This document shows positions 34,604 to 42,704 of a DNA stretch of 64,000 nucleotides, in pieces. The stretch is from Neolewinella aurantiaca (GTDB taxonomy: Bacteria; Bacteroidota; Bacteroidia; Chitinophagales; Saprospiraceae). Numbering within the stretch: the stretch's first letter is position 1; each line of letters starts with the position of its first letter. The stretch covers positions 62,001 to 126,000 of the forward strand of contig NZ_VOXD01000018.1 in the NCBI RefSeq assembly GCF_008014675.1, in the 5' to 3' direction. The position numbers and the translations under genes were made by a program. Below the pieces are notes generated by a model. It saw only the letters and a program-made list of their open reading frames with translations, was not told where the DNA came from and ran no database searches.

Positions 34604-37600
34604 ATGAATATCTCCCACACCTTCATAGACCGGCCAATTCTGGCCACGGTCATTGCCATCTTTATTATGCTGGTGGGTGGCTTGTCTTACTCCAGCCTGC
34701 CAACCGCACAGTACCCCGAAGTGGCTCCTCCCACCATCAATGTATCGGGAAATTACCCCGGTGCCAATGCTGAAACGGTAGCGGCTACCGTAGCAACCCC
34801 TCTTGAGCAGGAGATCAACGGCGTTGAAAACATGCTTTACATGACGAGCCAGAGCACCTCTGATGGTTCGGTCTCCATTAATGTAACCTTCAAACAGGGA
34901 ACCGATATCGACCAGGCGCAGGTACTCGTTCAAAACCGGGTTGCCAGTGCGAGCCCGCGCCTTCCTGCGCAGGTAAGCCAGGTCGGAATAACCACCAATA
35001 AGGTTTCTCCCGACCTCCTGCTGGTGGTCAACCTCTTCAGTCCGGATGAAAGCTTCGACCAGACCTACATCGCCAACTACGCCGTACTGAACATGCGCGA
35101 CCGTATTTCGCGCCTCGATGGTGTTGGTAATGTTCGTCTGTTTGGTGCTACGGCTTACTCCATGCGGATCTGGATCGACCCGTCCAAACTGGAAGCGCGA
35201 GGAATTACCGCAACGGAAGTTATCGCTCAGCTCCGGGCACAAAATGTTCAGGTCTCCGGCGGAACGCTGAACCAGTCTCCCAGTACCGAGCAAAGCGCGT
35301 TTGAACTCAGCATCCAGACCAAAGGGCGTCTTGAAACATCTACTGAATTTGAAGACATAATTCTTAAAACGGGTGAGGATGGCAGTGTTGTCCGCGTCCG
35401 CGACATTGGTCGGGTAGAAATTGGATCAGAAAGCTACGTGACCCGGGGATTACTGGACGGCCGCAACGCAGTAGCGATGCCCATCAGCCAGCGCCCCGGC
35501 TCAAATGCGATTGAAACGGCAGACGCCATTAAGGAACTGATGACGGAGATGTCTCAGGATTTTCCGGAAGGCATGGCGTACGAGATTGCCTACAACCCGA
35601 CCACCTTCGTGGAAGAATCCATCGTTGAGGTGCAGCATACTATTTACGAAGCTGTTTTTCTGGTTATACTCGTAATCCTCTTGTTTTTGCACTCGTGGCG
35701 TGCTGCGATTATTCCTATCGTTGCAATTCCGATTTCGCTGATCGGAACGTTTGCGGTGATGTCTGCCATGGGTTTCTCGCTCAACAACCTCTCTCTGTTT
35801 GGTCTTGTCCTGGCAATCGGGATTGTGGTAGACGATGCGATCGTGGTGGTAGAGAATATGGAACGTTGGCTGGAGGAAGGGCTGAGCCCCCGGGACGCTG
35901 CGCGTAAGACAATGACCGAGGTGGGAGGAGCCCTGATTGCAATGGGCCTGGTTCTTGTTGCCGTTTTCCTTCCAACAATGTTCATCGATGGTATTGCCGG
36001 CTCTTTTTACCAGCAGTTCGGCCTTACGATCGCAACGGCGACGATTATTTCCGTATTTGTTTCGCTGACACTCTCTCCGGCACTGGCCCGGTTGCTGTTG
36101 CGGCACAAGCCCAAGGCAAAAACCGACAAACCGTGGTACAAGCGCCCACTGGGCGCTTTCGCAAATTCGTTCGACCGCGGGATGAACAAGATGGCCGGCC
36201 GCTACGGTAACATCGTAGGTAAATTCATCCGCCGGACAGCCATTATTGGATTCGTTTACCTGGGTTTACTCGCCCTGACGGCCTTCGAATACGACCGGGT
36301 CCCTTCTGGCTTCATTCCTGATCAGGATCAGGGCTATTTTATCACCGTAATACAATTACCCGCGGGTGCGAGCCTTAGCCGGACGGAAGAAGTCGTAAAG
36401 GCGACTTCGGATAAAATTATGGCAGTAGACGGTGTCAGTCACGCCATTGCCTTTTCCGGCTTTGACGGTGCAACCCGGACCATCGCCAGTCATACTGCGG
36501 CAATCTTCAGCCCTTTGGAACCCTTCGAGGAACGGAACGCGAAAGGAATAAACTACGAGGACTTACTGACAAACGTCCGTACAGCCGTAGGTGGAAACCC
36601 GGACGCGAACGTATTTACCATTACTCCCCCGCCCATCCGCGGAATTGGCAATGGTGGAGGTTTTAAGATGATGGTCCAGGACCGGGAAGGTAAGGGCGTT
36701 CACGAGTTAGCCGAAGCTACCCGGGCCCTTGCTGCTGCGGCCAATGCAGACCCGCGACTCAGCGCAGTATTTACCGTTTTCAACACCAATACGCCCCAGC
36801 TCTTCCTTGATGTTGACCGCGAAAAAGCGGAACGCCTCGGCGTTCCGGTCAGCGACGTCTTTTCTACCCTGGCCACCTTTATCGGTTCCAGTTACGTCAA
36901 CGACTTCAACTACCTGGGACGGACCTACCGTGTTACCGCCCAGGCCGACGCCGAGTTCCGGGCAGAGCCGGATGATGTAGAACGACTTCAGGTAAGGAAC
37001 AAACAGGGCGAACTGGTTCCGCTGGGAACCGTAGCGAATTTTGAAACAGTAGCCGGGCCGAGCCGGGTACAGCGTTACAACCTGTTTACCGCCGCAGGCC
37101 TCCAGGGTGTTCCTGCCCCCGGAGTCAGCTCGGGCGAAGCACTGGCAGCCATGGAAGAAATTGCCGCACAAACACTGCCCGACGGCTTCAGTTTCGAGTG
37201 GACAGAACTGGCCTATCAGCAAAAGCAATCTTCCGGCACCGCCGGAATAGCTTTCCTGCTGGCGGTTCTGTTCGTTTTTCTTTTGCTTGCAGCTCAATTT
37301 GAATCCTGGGTACTGCCGCTGGCAGTCATTATGGTAGTTCCGATGGCTTTGTTCTCAGCCCTGATCGGCCTTGATGTTTTCTCTTTCCCGAACGACGTCC
37401 TTACACAGATCGGGATGATCGTGCTCATCGGCCTCGCCAGTAAGAATGCCATCCTGATCGTAGAATTTGCCAAACAAAAAGAAGACGAGGGAATGTCGCT
37501 GCTGGAAGCAGCAAAGGAAGGCGCAGCGCTCCGCCTGCGGCCCATCCTGATGACTTCGTTTGCGTTCATTCTGGGTACTGTTCCGCTGGTGATTGCAACT

Positions 37601-37789
37601 GGTGCCGGTTCCGAGATGCGCAACTCTCTCGGTACAGCTGTATTCATCGGGATGATCGGGGTTACCATTTTCGGCCTGTTTCTGACGCCGGTCTTCTACG
37701 TGGTAAGTCGCCGCCTCGGAATGATCAGGCTTCCCCCAAAACCAGCGCAGCCTACTGTACCGACGACTTCCGTCGACCTGCCCGGCTAA
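34604..37789 (+). CDS. RND multidrug efflux permease (AcrB-like, HAE1)
   Basis: 1061 residues with the twelve membrane segments and two large periplasmic loops of the HAE1 group. It opens with NISHTFIDRPILATVIAIFIMLVGGLSYSSLPTAQYPEVAPPTI. TM4 carries GIVVDDAIVVVENMERWLEEG with the two proton-relay Asp residues, and TM10-11 carries ASKNAILIVEFAKQKEDEG. It exports hydrophobic drugs or similar compounds using the proton gradient, together with the adaptor (upstream, 108 bases) and the outer-membrane channel (downstream, 42 bases). The substrate range cannot be read from sequence. Confidence 0.96.
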   Translation: MNISHTFIDRPILATVIAIFIMLVGGLSYSSLPTAQYPEVAPPTINVSGNYPGANAETVAATVATPLEQEINGVENMLYMTSQSTSDGSVSINVTFKQGTDIDQAQVLVQNRVASASPRLPAQVSQVGITTNKVSPDLLLVVNLFSPDESFDQTYIANYAVLNMRDRISRLDGVGNVRLFGATAYSMRIWIDPSKLEARGITATEVIAQLRAQNVQVSGGTLNQSPSTEQSAFELSIQTKGRLETSTEFEDIILKTGEDGSVVRVRDIGRVEIGSESYVTRGLLDGRNAVAMPISQRPGSNAIETADAIKELMTEMSQDFPEGMAYEIAYNPTTFVEESIVEVQHTIYEAVFLVILVILLFLHSWRAAIIPIVAIPISLIGTFAVMSAMGFSLNNLSLFGLVLAIGIVVDDAIVVVENMERWLEEGLSPRDAARKTMTEVGGALIAMGLVLVAVFLPTMFIDGIAGSFYQQFGLTIATATIISVFVSLTLSPALARLLLRHKPKAKTDKPWYKRPLGAFANSFDRGMNKMAGRYGNIVGKFIRRTAIIGFVYLGLLALTAFEYDRVPSGFIPDQDQGYFITVIQLPAGASLSRTEEVVKATSDKIMAVDGVSHAIAFSGFDGATRTIASHTAAIFSPLEPFEERNAKGINYEDLLTNVRTAVGGNPDANVFTITPPPIRGIGNGGGFKMMVQDREGKGVHELAEATRALAAAANADPRLSAVFTVFNTNTPQLFLDVDREKAERLGVPVSDVFSTLATFIGSSYVNDFNYLGRTYRVTAQADAEFRAEPDDVERLQVRNKQGELVPLGTVANFETVAGPSRVQRYNLFTAAGLQGVPAPGVSSGEALAAMEEIAAQTLPDGFSFEWTELAYQQKQSSGTAGIAFLLAVLFVFLLLAAQFESWVLPLAVIMVVPMALFSALIGLDVFSFPNDVLTQIGMIVLIGLASKNAILIVEFAKQKEDEGMSLLEAAKEGAALRLRPILMTSFAFILGTVPLVIATGAGSEMRNSLGTAVFIGMIGVTIFGLFLTPVFYVVSRRLGMIRLPPKPAQPTVPTTSVDLPG

Positions 37790-37831
37790 CCGCCTGTGAG
37801 TTTCCTTTATTAACCCCTGAACCAACCAACC

Positions 37832-39280
37832 ATGAAATATATATTTCATTTATCGATCGCCTTCCTCCTAGTTGGGTGTGCGACCTCAAAACGTAGCTAC
37901 GACAACGTATCCGGCACTTCAGATTTGCCTGAAAAAGCAGCTGAGGCAGCCTGGACACTAGATACAGATAGCCTTTATCAAACCAGCGCCAAGCCCATTG
38001 CCGATTGGTGGACCGCATTCAACGATCCGGCGCTCGACCAGTTGATCGATGGCGCACGACGTGGAAACCGTGAACTGGCCGTGGCGGCAGCGAATTTAAC
38101 CGCATCCCGAGCTGAGCTAAGTCGTGCTAAAGTAGATTATCTGCCCAACGTAGGCACCACCGCCGGCTATACCCGCCAACGGCTGGGAGAGAACGTTTTT
38201 GCTCAGGGTGAGAACGCCAACCTGGAGTACTCTACTTACGATGTCCTCGGTAACGTTACCTGGGAGACCAACCTCTTCGGCCGGGTGACCGACCGGAACC
38301 GCTTAGCACAGGCAGGCCTTGAACGGGCTTCGGCCGAGTTGCAATCTGTTCACGTCAGCCTCTTTGCCGAGGTTGCCCGCAACTATCTGGAATTACGTGG
38401 TGCGCAGTACCTCCGCAGCATTGCGGTTCAGAACATGGAAGAGCAAAACCAGGCATTAGAAGTAACGCAACTCCTGGTAGACTCCGGAACGAGCAACAGC
38501 CTAAACGTTGAGCGCGCTAAAGCACTGCGGGAGTCGACCGCCGCTTTGCTGCCACAACTGGATGCCCGCATTGCCGCGCTGCGCAACGCCCTGAGCACTC
38601 TTTCCGGAGAACTTCCCGGAGAACTTGATGCGCCCGCGCTCGATGAGTTTCGTCCTCTGCCAAGTTTACCTCCTTCGGTTGCCATCGGCAACCCCGTAGA
38701 ATTGCTCCGTCGCCGGCCCGATATACTAATGGCCGAAGCGGCTTTACTCGAGCAGACCGCCCGGTACAACCTGGCGGTGGACGAACTGTACCCAAGTATT
38801 CAGTTTGGCGGAAACATCGGTTTTTCGGCTATTGACTTTGCCAGCCTGGGCACCGGAGGTGCCTTTACCTGGGCCCTCATGCCCCGTATCAACTGGTCAG
38901 CCTTTAACCTTGGCCGGGTGCGTCGGCAAATCGAAGCCGAAGATGCCCGTGCTCTGGCCGCTCTGAACCAGTACGAGCAAACTGTTCTCCTTGCTCTCGA
39001 AGAGGTCAACACCGCCCTGTCCAATTACAGCGGCGAACTTGAGCGGCGGGATATTCTGCGCCGAAGTGCGCTGGCCAGTGAAACTGCTGCCGCTCTGGCA
39101 AAAGACCGTTATGAGGCCGGACTCGACAATTTCCTCGATTACCTGGTGGCCAACCGCGACCTGCTCGAAGCACAGCGCCAGCTCGCCGAAAGTGAGATCG
39201 GGACCACCACGACACTCGTAAGCATTTACCGTGCTTTGGGTGGCGGCTGGTCATTGGAAGAAACAGATTCACTGAAGTAA
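37832..39280 (+). CDS. Outer-membrane efflux channel lipoprotein (NodT/OprM family)
   Basis: 482 residues. Lipoprotein signal with LVGC (Cys at residue 16), then two repeated TolC-type OEP modules: PIADWWTAFNDPALDQLIDGARRGNRELAVAAANLTASRAELSRAKVDYLPNVG and the second from about residue 260 (PVELLRRRPDILMAEAALLEQTARYNLAVDELYPSIQFGG). It ends with YRALGGGWSLEE. It forms the trimeric outer-membrane duct of the pump and closes the operon; a terminator follows. Confidence 0.95.
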   Translation: MKYIFHLSIAFLLVGCATSKRSYDNVSGTSDLPEKAAEAAWTLDTDSLYQTSAKPIADWWTAFNDPALDQLIDGARRGNRELAVAAANLTASRAELSRAKVDYLPNVGTTAGYTRQRLGENVFAQGENANLEYSTYDVLGNVTWETNLFGRVTDRNRLAQAGLERASAELQSVHVSLFAEVARNYLELRGAQYLRSIAVQNMEEQNQALEVTQLLVDSGTSNSLNVERAKALRESTAALLPQLDARIAALRNALSTLSGELPGELDAPALDEFRPLPSLPPSVAIGNPVELLRRRPDILMAEAALLEQTARYNLAVDELYPSIQFGGNIGFSAIDFASLGTGGAFTWALMPRINWSAFNLGRVRRQIEAEDARALAALNQYEQTVLLALEEVNTALSNYSGELERRDILRRSALASETAAALAKDRYEAGLDNFLDYLVANRDLLEAQRQLAESEIGTTTTLVSIYRALGGGWSLEETDSLK

Positions 39281-39382
39281 AGATTGGCCACGTCCACATC
39301 TGCGCTGGTTAGTGCGTCCGGTTGACAACCATCCGATTGGTTATCGGGGTAGTGGTTACTTCCTGATGGTGGCGGCCCTTTC

Positions 39383-39414
39383 GGCCCCGGCAGATTTTTC
39401 TGTCGGGGCCTTTT
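39383..39414 (+). terminator. Rho-independent terminator after the efflux operon
   Basis: 12-bp stem with one G-U pair (39383-39394 with 39399-39410), 4-base loop, followed by TTTT. It also lies just past the stop of the minus-strand coiled-coil gene and may serve both. Confidence 0.8.
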
Positions 39415-39431
39415 GTGTTTCGGTTAGTCGG

Positions 39432-40475
39432 TTATTCAAAAAATGAATCGTAGCCCGAGGATTTCCCCCGGGTCTGCACGTCTTTTTCCCGACGTGGAAT
39501 AGCATCGAGGTCCAGAATGTCTTCAGTCCCCGTCTTCTTGGCCACTTTATCCACTTCAATGTGCCCTCCGGCGAGCATGAGGTCAGACTTTTGCTCCCAC
39601 TCTTCGAGCATCCGTAATCCTTCGTCGGCAAATACACCATTTTGTAAGTCTACCGAAGACATGAACTCGTTGGACAGGTCCATCATCCGTTCCATCTCTC
39701 CTACTTTATTGGCTACATCTTCGGCAATTCCCTCCATCGCAGCGTCGAACATTGCCCGCTGATCCGGATTTCCGTTGATGACCGACATAGCTGAAGACAT
39801 CGCGCCATGACTGGCGCGGATGGCCTTACGCTCTACGATACGCAGCTCCACCTGATCGCGTGTGTCTTCCAGCAGAATCTCTGAGTTGTCGTGCATCTTG
39901 TTGAGCACGCGGCTGAGAACGTCCATCTTGGTCAGTAAAACCTCGTATTTCTGGTTGCTCTCGCGCAGGCGGGCAGCCTTGCGGCTGCTGAGAATCATCT
40001 GCTGGCGCTTATCGCGCTCTTTGGCCAACTTGGCCAGTTTCAGTTGCTTGTTGATTTCCGTTTCGTTCGTTTCTACCAGGGTTTTCAGGTGGCGAATCTG
40101 ACCGCGCAGTTTGCCGATCTGTTTTCGCATATCCTGAAGGTTGTTTTCGAGGCTCTCGATGTAAGATTTGAGAATACCGATGGGATCGATATTTACGAAA
40201 ACCCCGGTTATGGCTCTCATCGCGCTCTTGTACATGTACCCGAACAAGGCCCTGGTACGGGGGTCGAGAACAGAGAAAAGAATAGTACCCAATACAGCTA
40301 CCGATACGACGATGCCTGCGGTAGTTGCCAGAAAGGACCCGACAAGGGTCCAGAAAGTCGAAAGTAAAAAGGCGCCGCCAGCTATTAGGGCAACAAGAAA
40401 AATCAGTCCGGTAACGCCCTCAGGGCGTTGCCAAAATGATTTCTTCGGAGTAACATCGGGTGGAAATTGTGGCAT
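39432..40475 (-). CDS. Membrane-anchored coiled-coil protein
   Basis: 347 residues, no named family recognised. Two adjacent membrane segments lie at about 22-45 and 48-70, then a long helical region (100-290) rich in Lys, Glu, Arg and Met (IESLENNLQDMRKQIGKLRGQIRHLKTLVETNETEINKQLKLAKLAKERDKRQQ). That region resembles the PspA/IM30 type of coiled coil in character, though not in clear motifs. The C-terminal tail is acidic and ends in SSGYDSFFE. It follows the other coiled-coil gene by 70 bases on the same strand, so the pair is probably an operon for an envelope-linked structure. Function unknown. Confidence 0.65.
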   Translation of the reverse strand: MPQFPPDVTPKKSFWQRPEGVTGLIFLVALIAGGAFLLSTFWTLVGSFLATTAGIVVSVAVLGTILFSVLDPRTRALFGYMYKSAMRAITGVFVNIDPIGILKSYIESLENNLQDMRKQIGKLRGQIRHLKTLVETNETEINKQLKLAKLAKERDKRQQMILSSRKAARLRESNQKYEVLLTKMDVLSRVLNKMHDNSEILLEDTRDQVELRIVERKAIRASHGAMSSAMSVINGNPDQRAMFDAAMEGIAEDVANKVGEMERMMDLSNEFMSSVDLQNGVFADEGLRMLEEWEQKSDLMLAGGHIEVDKVAKKTGTEDILDLDAIPRREKDVQTRGKSSGYDSFFE

Positions 40476-40545
40476 CAGGAAAAAAGATTATCGAAAAGCA
40501 AAATTGAGAATAAGAAAGCGAAGCACCAGGAGCAGCATTATGCCA

Positions 40546-41097
40546 TTAGCCCAGTACACGCGTGATATCCGCGACATCTGACCGGATAGCGGAGGTGATC
40601 ACTTCCAGCGCATCGTCGAATCCCTGTTGGTTCATGGTTGCTTTTTCCTTAGCGTTACTGATGAGTTCATCGGCAGAGTCGATTTTGGCTTTGGCTTTGG
40701 CAACTTCCGCCTGCAATTGCTCGATCTTTGCTTCCCAGTTCGCAATCTTCTTTTTCAACTCTCCTGTTTCCTTGGCTTTGCCCTCTACATTGCTCATGAG
40801 GTGCTTTTCCATGGAATTCATGAACTTGGACTTCTCGTCCTGCAACACTTCAGTATAGTACTTGGCGGTTTTCACCAGCTTTTCCAGCGTAAGCCCAACG
40901 GTAGATCCGGTACCAAAAGCAGCACGGATGGCCGTGTCGTGGTCCATTCCTATCTCTTCCATCTTAGCAACAGATTGCTTGAATTCGAGATAATCAAAGC
41001 CTTCAAGGTTCTTATCCTCCAGGGCCTTCATTAAAACGTTGGCAAAACGGTCATCTTCTTGTGACATAGTATTGAAAGCTTTAGCTAAATTGGACAT
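40546..41097 (-). CDS. Soluble coiled-coil protein, partner of the membrane coiled-coil gene
   Basis: 183 residues without signal or membrane segment. The first 80 residues are a small helical domain (SQEDDRFANVLMKALEDKNLEGFDYLEFKQSVAKMEEIGMDHDTAIRAAFGTGSTVGLTLEKLV). The rest is a long heptad coiled coil (ELKKKIANWEAKIEQLQAEVAKAKAKIDSADELISNAKEK). It reads as the cytoplasmic partner of the protein encoded next. The promoter region is the 236-base spacer shared with the divergent aminotransferase. No family name can be given with confidence. Confidence 0.65.
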   Translation of the reverse strand: MSNLAKAFNTMSQEDDRFANVLMKALEDKNLEGFDYLEFKQSVAKMEEIGMDHDTAIRAAFGTGSTVGLTLEKLVKTAKYYTEVLQDEKSKFMNSMEKHLMSNVEGKAKETGELKKKIANWEAKIEQLQAEVAKAKAKIDSADELISNAKEKATMNQQGFDDALEVITSAIRSDVADITRVLG

Positions 41098-41333
41098 TGG
41101 GTAGTGTTAGATTCGTAGAATGACAAATGTAAGGTTCAGTAAGCGAAAATTATTGTGGCATAGATAGAGGAGCCTGTTCTTTAGACAAATGCCCCTGATT
41201 ATAAGTTCGGCAGAGTCCTGCCCGGCATTATTTCCCCGTTTCAGCAGGAAATCATCCTTATCACGGCCAACGAAACATTCACCTCAGGAAGTGTTTACAG
41301 GATAACACACAAACAGCCTAAAAGACGAATTCA

Positions 41334-42644
41334 ATGTCTCTTTCTCAGCGCGGCAAGTCTGCCGCCAACCAACCTTTACGTGCAGACCTCGACGCTTTCT
41401 ACGAAGCGATGGACGACAAATACGACGCACAGGATAATCCTGAAGGCAAGTTCACCCTCACCATAGCCGAAAACTGCCTGAGCTGGCCGCAATTGAGGGA
41501 TAAGTTCCGAAGGATTCAGGCAGAGAACGAAACCCCAGGCTGGGTGGCCTCCTACACTTCTATACTCGGAGCTCCCGAGCTGCGCGAAGCCGCAGCGGCC
41601 TTTCTTCAACGGCATTTTTCGGGATGCCCGCTCAACCCCGAACGGCTCGGCGTCGCCGCTGGCGCGGCGGCAATTATTGAAATGACTGCTCTCCTACTGG
41701 GCGACCCGGGCGATGTGGCCGTAATCCCCGGTCCGGCCTACATGGCTTACACCCCCGATATTGGCGCAAAGGCCGGCATGGAACGCTATGACCTCCAACA
41801 CCAGCCGACAGCCGGAGAACCCGACAGTCGATTTCGCTTCCCGACCTATTTTCAGCATACCACTGCAGACCTTGATCGCGCTTATGCTGAACTCGGCAAC
41901 CGCTTCCGCGTCCTCATCCTGACCCAGCCCAACAACCCAACCGGTCAGGTTTTTACCGAAAGCCAGATCCTTGCTTTTGCCGACTGGTGCGAAGCACATA
42001 AAGTACACCTGGTCGTCAATGAAATTTACGGCCTTTCGCTAATCGACCAGGACCACGAAGACCTCATCGACGATTACGGCGAGCGGAGATGGTTCACCTC
42101 CGTACTGCCCCTTCTCGAAAGCCGCAAGAGCGAATATTTCCACTGGTGGTATTCGTTCAGCAAAGACTTTGGCATCTCCGGATTCCGGATGGGAATGATT
42201 TATTCTCACAATGAGCAAATGCTGGAAGCATGGGGCAATATCGGCTCCACCTCGATGGCCTCTAACCATAGCCAGTGGCTTGTGCAACGGATGCTTGAGG
42301 ATGAAGACTGGGTCAGAGAATACATCTCCGACAACAGCCGCCGGCTAACGGAGAGCTATGCGCTCGTGGTCCGTACACTCCGGGCTGCCAACATTGCATA
42401 CGCACCCGCCGCGGGCAGCCTCTTCGTTTGGTTCGATTTGAGCAACTTTCTTCGTGCTGACACCGCTGAAGCAGAAATGGAGCTATGGCAGCGCGTCTAC
42501 GATGAAACAGGGATTCTGCTTACCTCGCCCGTAGGCCAGGGCAGTCCGGAACGCGGCTGGTACCGGATGGTCTATTCCTGTGTATCTTACGCGGAGCTGG
42601 AGGTGGCAATGGAGCGCTTGAAAAGCTTTTTGCAGCAGGCATAA
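41334..42644 (+). CDS. Class I/II PLP-dependent aminotransferase, ACC synthase-like
   Basis: 436 residues with the fold-type I landmarks: TLTIAENCLSWPQL near the start, ILTQPNNPTGQVF, VVNEIYGLS for the Asp/Tyr pair that holds the cofactor, and SFSKDFGISGFRMGMIYS, where K277 binds PLP. The opening phrase and the SKDFGISGFR box resemble 1-aminocyclopropane-1-carboxylate synthase-like aminotransferases more than aspartate aminotransferase. True ACC synthase activity is rare in bacteria, so an amino-acid aminotransferase role is more likely. It stands 60 bases upstream of murF-alr but has no evident link with cell-wall synthesis. Confidence 0.88.
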   Translation: MSLSQRGKSAANQPLRADLDAFYEAMDDKYDAQDNPEGKFTLTIAENCLSWPQLRDKFRRIQAENETPGWVASYTSILGAPELREAAAAFLQRHFSGCPLNPERLGVAAGAAAIIEMTALLLGDPGDVAVIPGPAYMAYTPDIGAKAGMERYDLQHQPTAGEPDSRFRFPTYFQHTTADLDRAYAELGNRFRVLILTQPNNPTGQVFTESQILAFADWCEAHKVHLVVNEIYGLSLIDQDHEDLIDDYGERRWFTSVLPLLESRKSEYFHWWYSFSKDFGISGFRMGMIYSHNEQMLEAWGNIGSTSMASNHSQWLVQRMLEDEDWVREYISDNSRRLTESYALVVRTLRAANIAYAPAAGSLFVWFDLSNFLRADTAEAEMELWQRVYDETGILLTSPVGQGSPERGWYRMVYSCVSYAELEVAMERLKSFLQQA

Positions 42645-42704
42645 AAGCACTGATTCAGAAAAAAGAGCGCCTTCCGGCCTTTCGCAAAAGCTTACCTTAC
42701 TACT

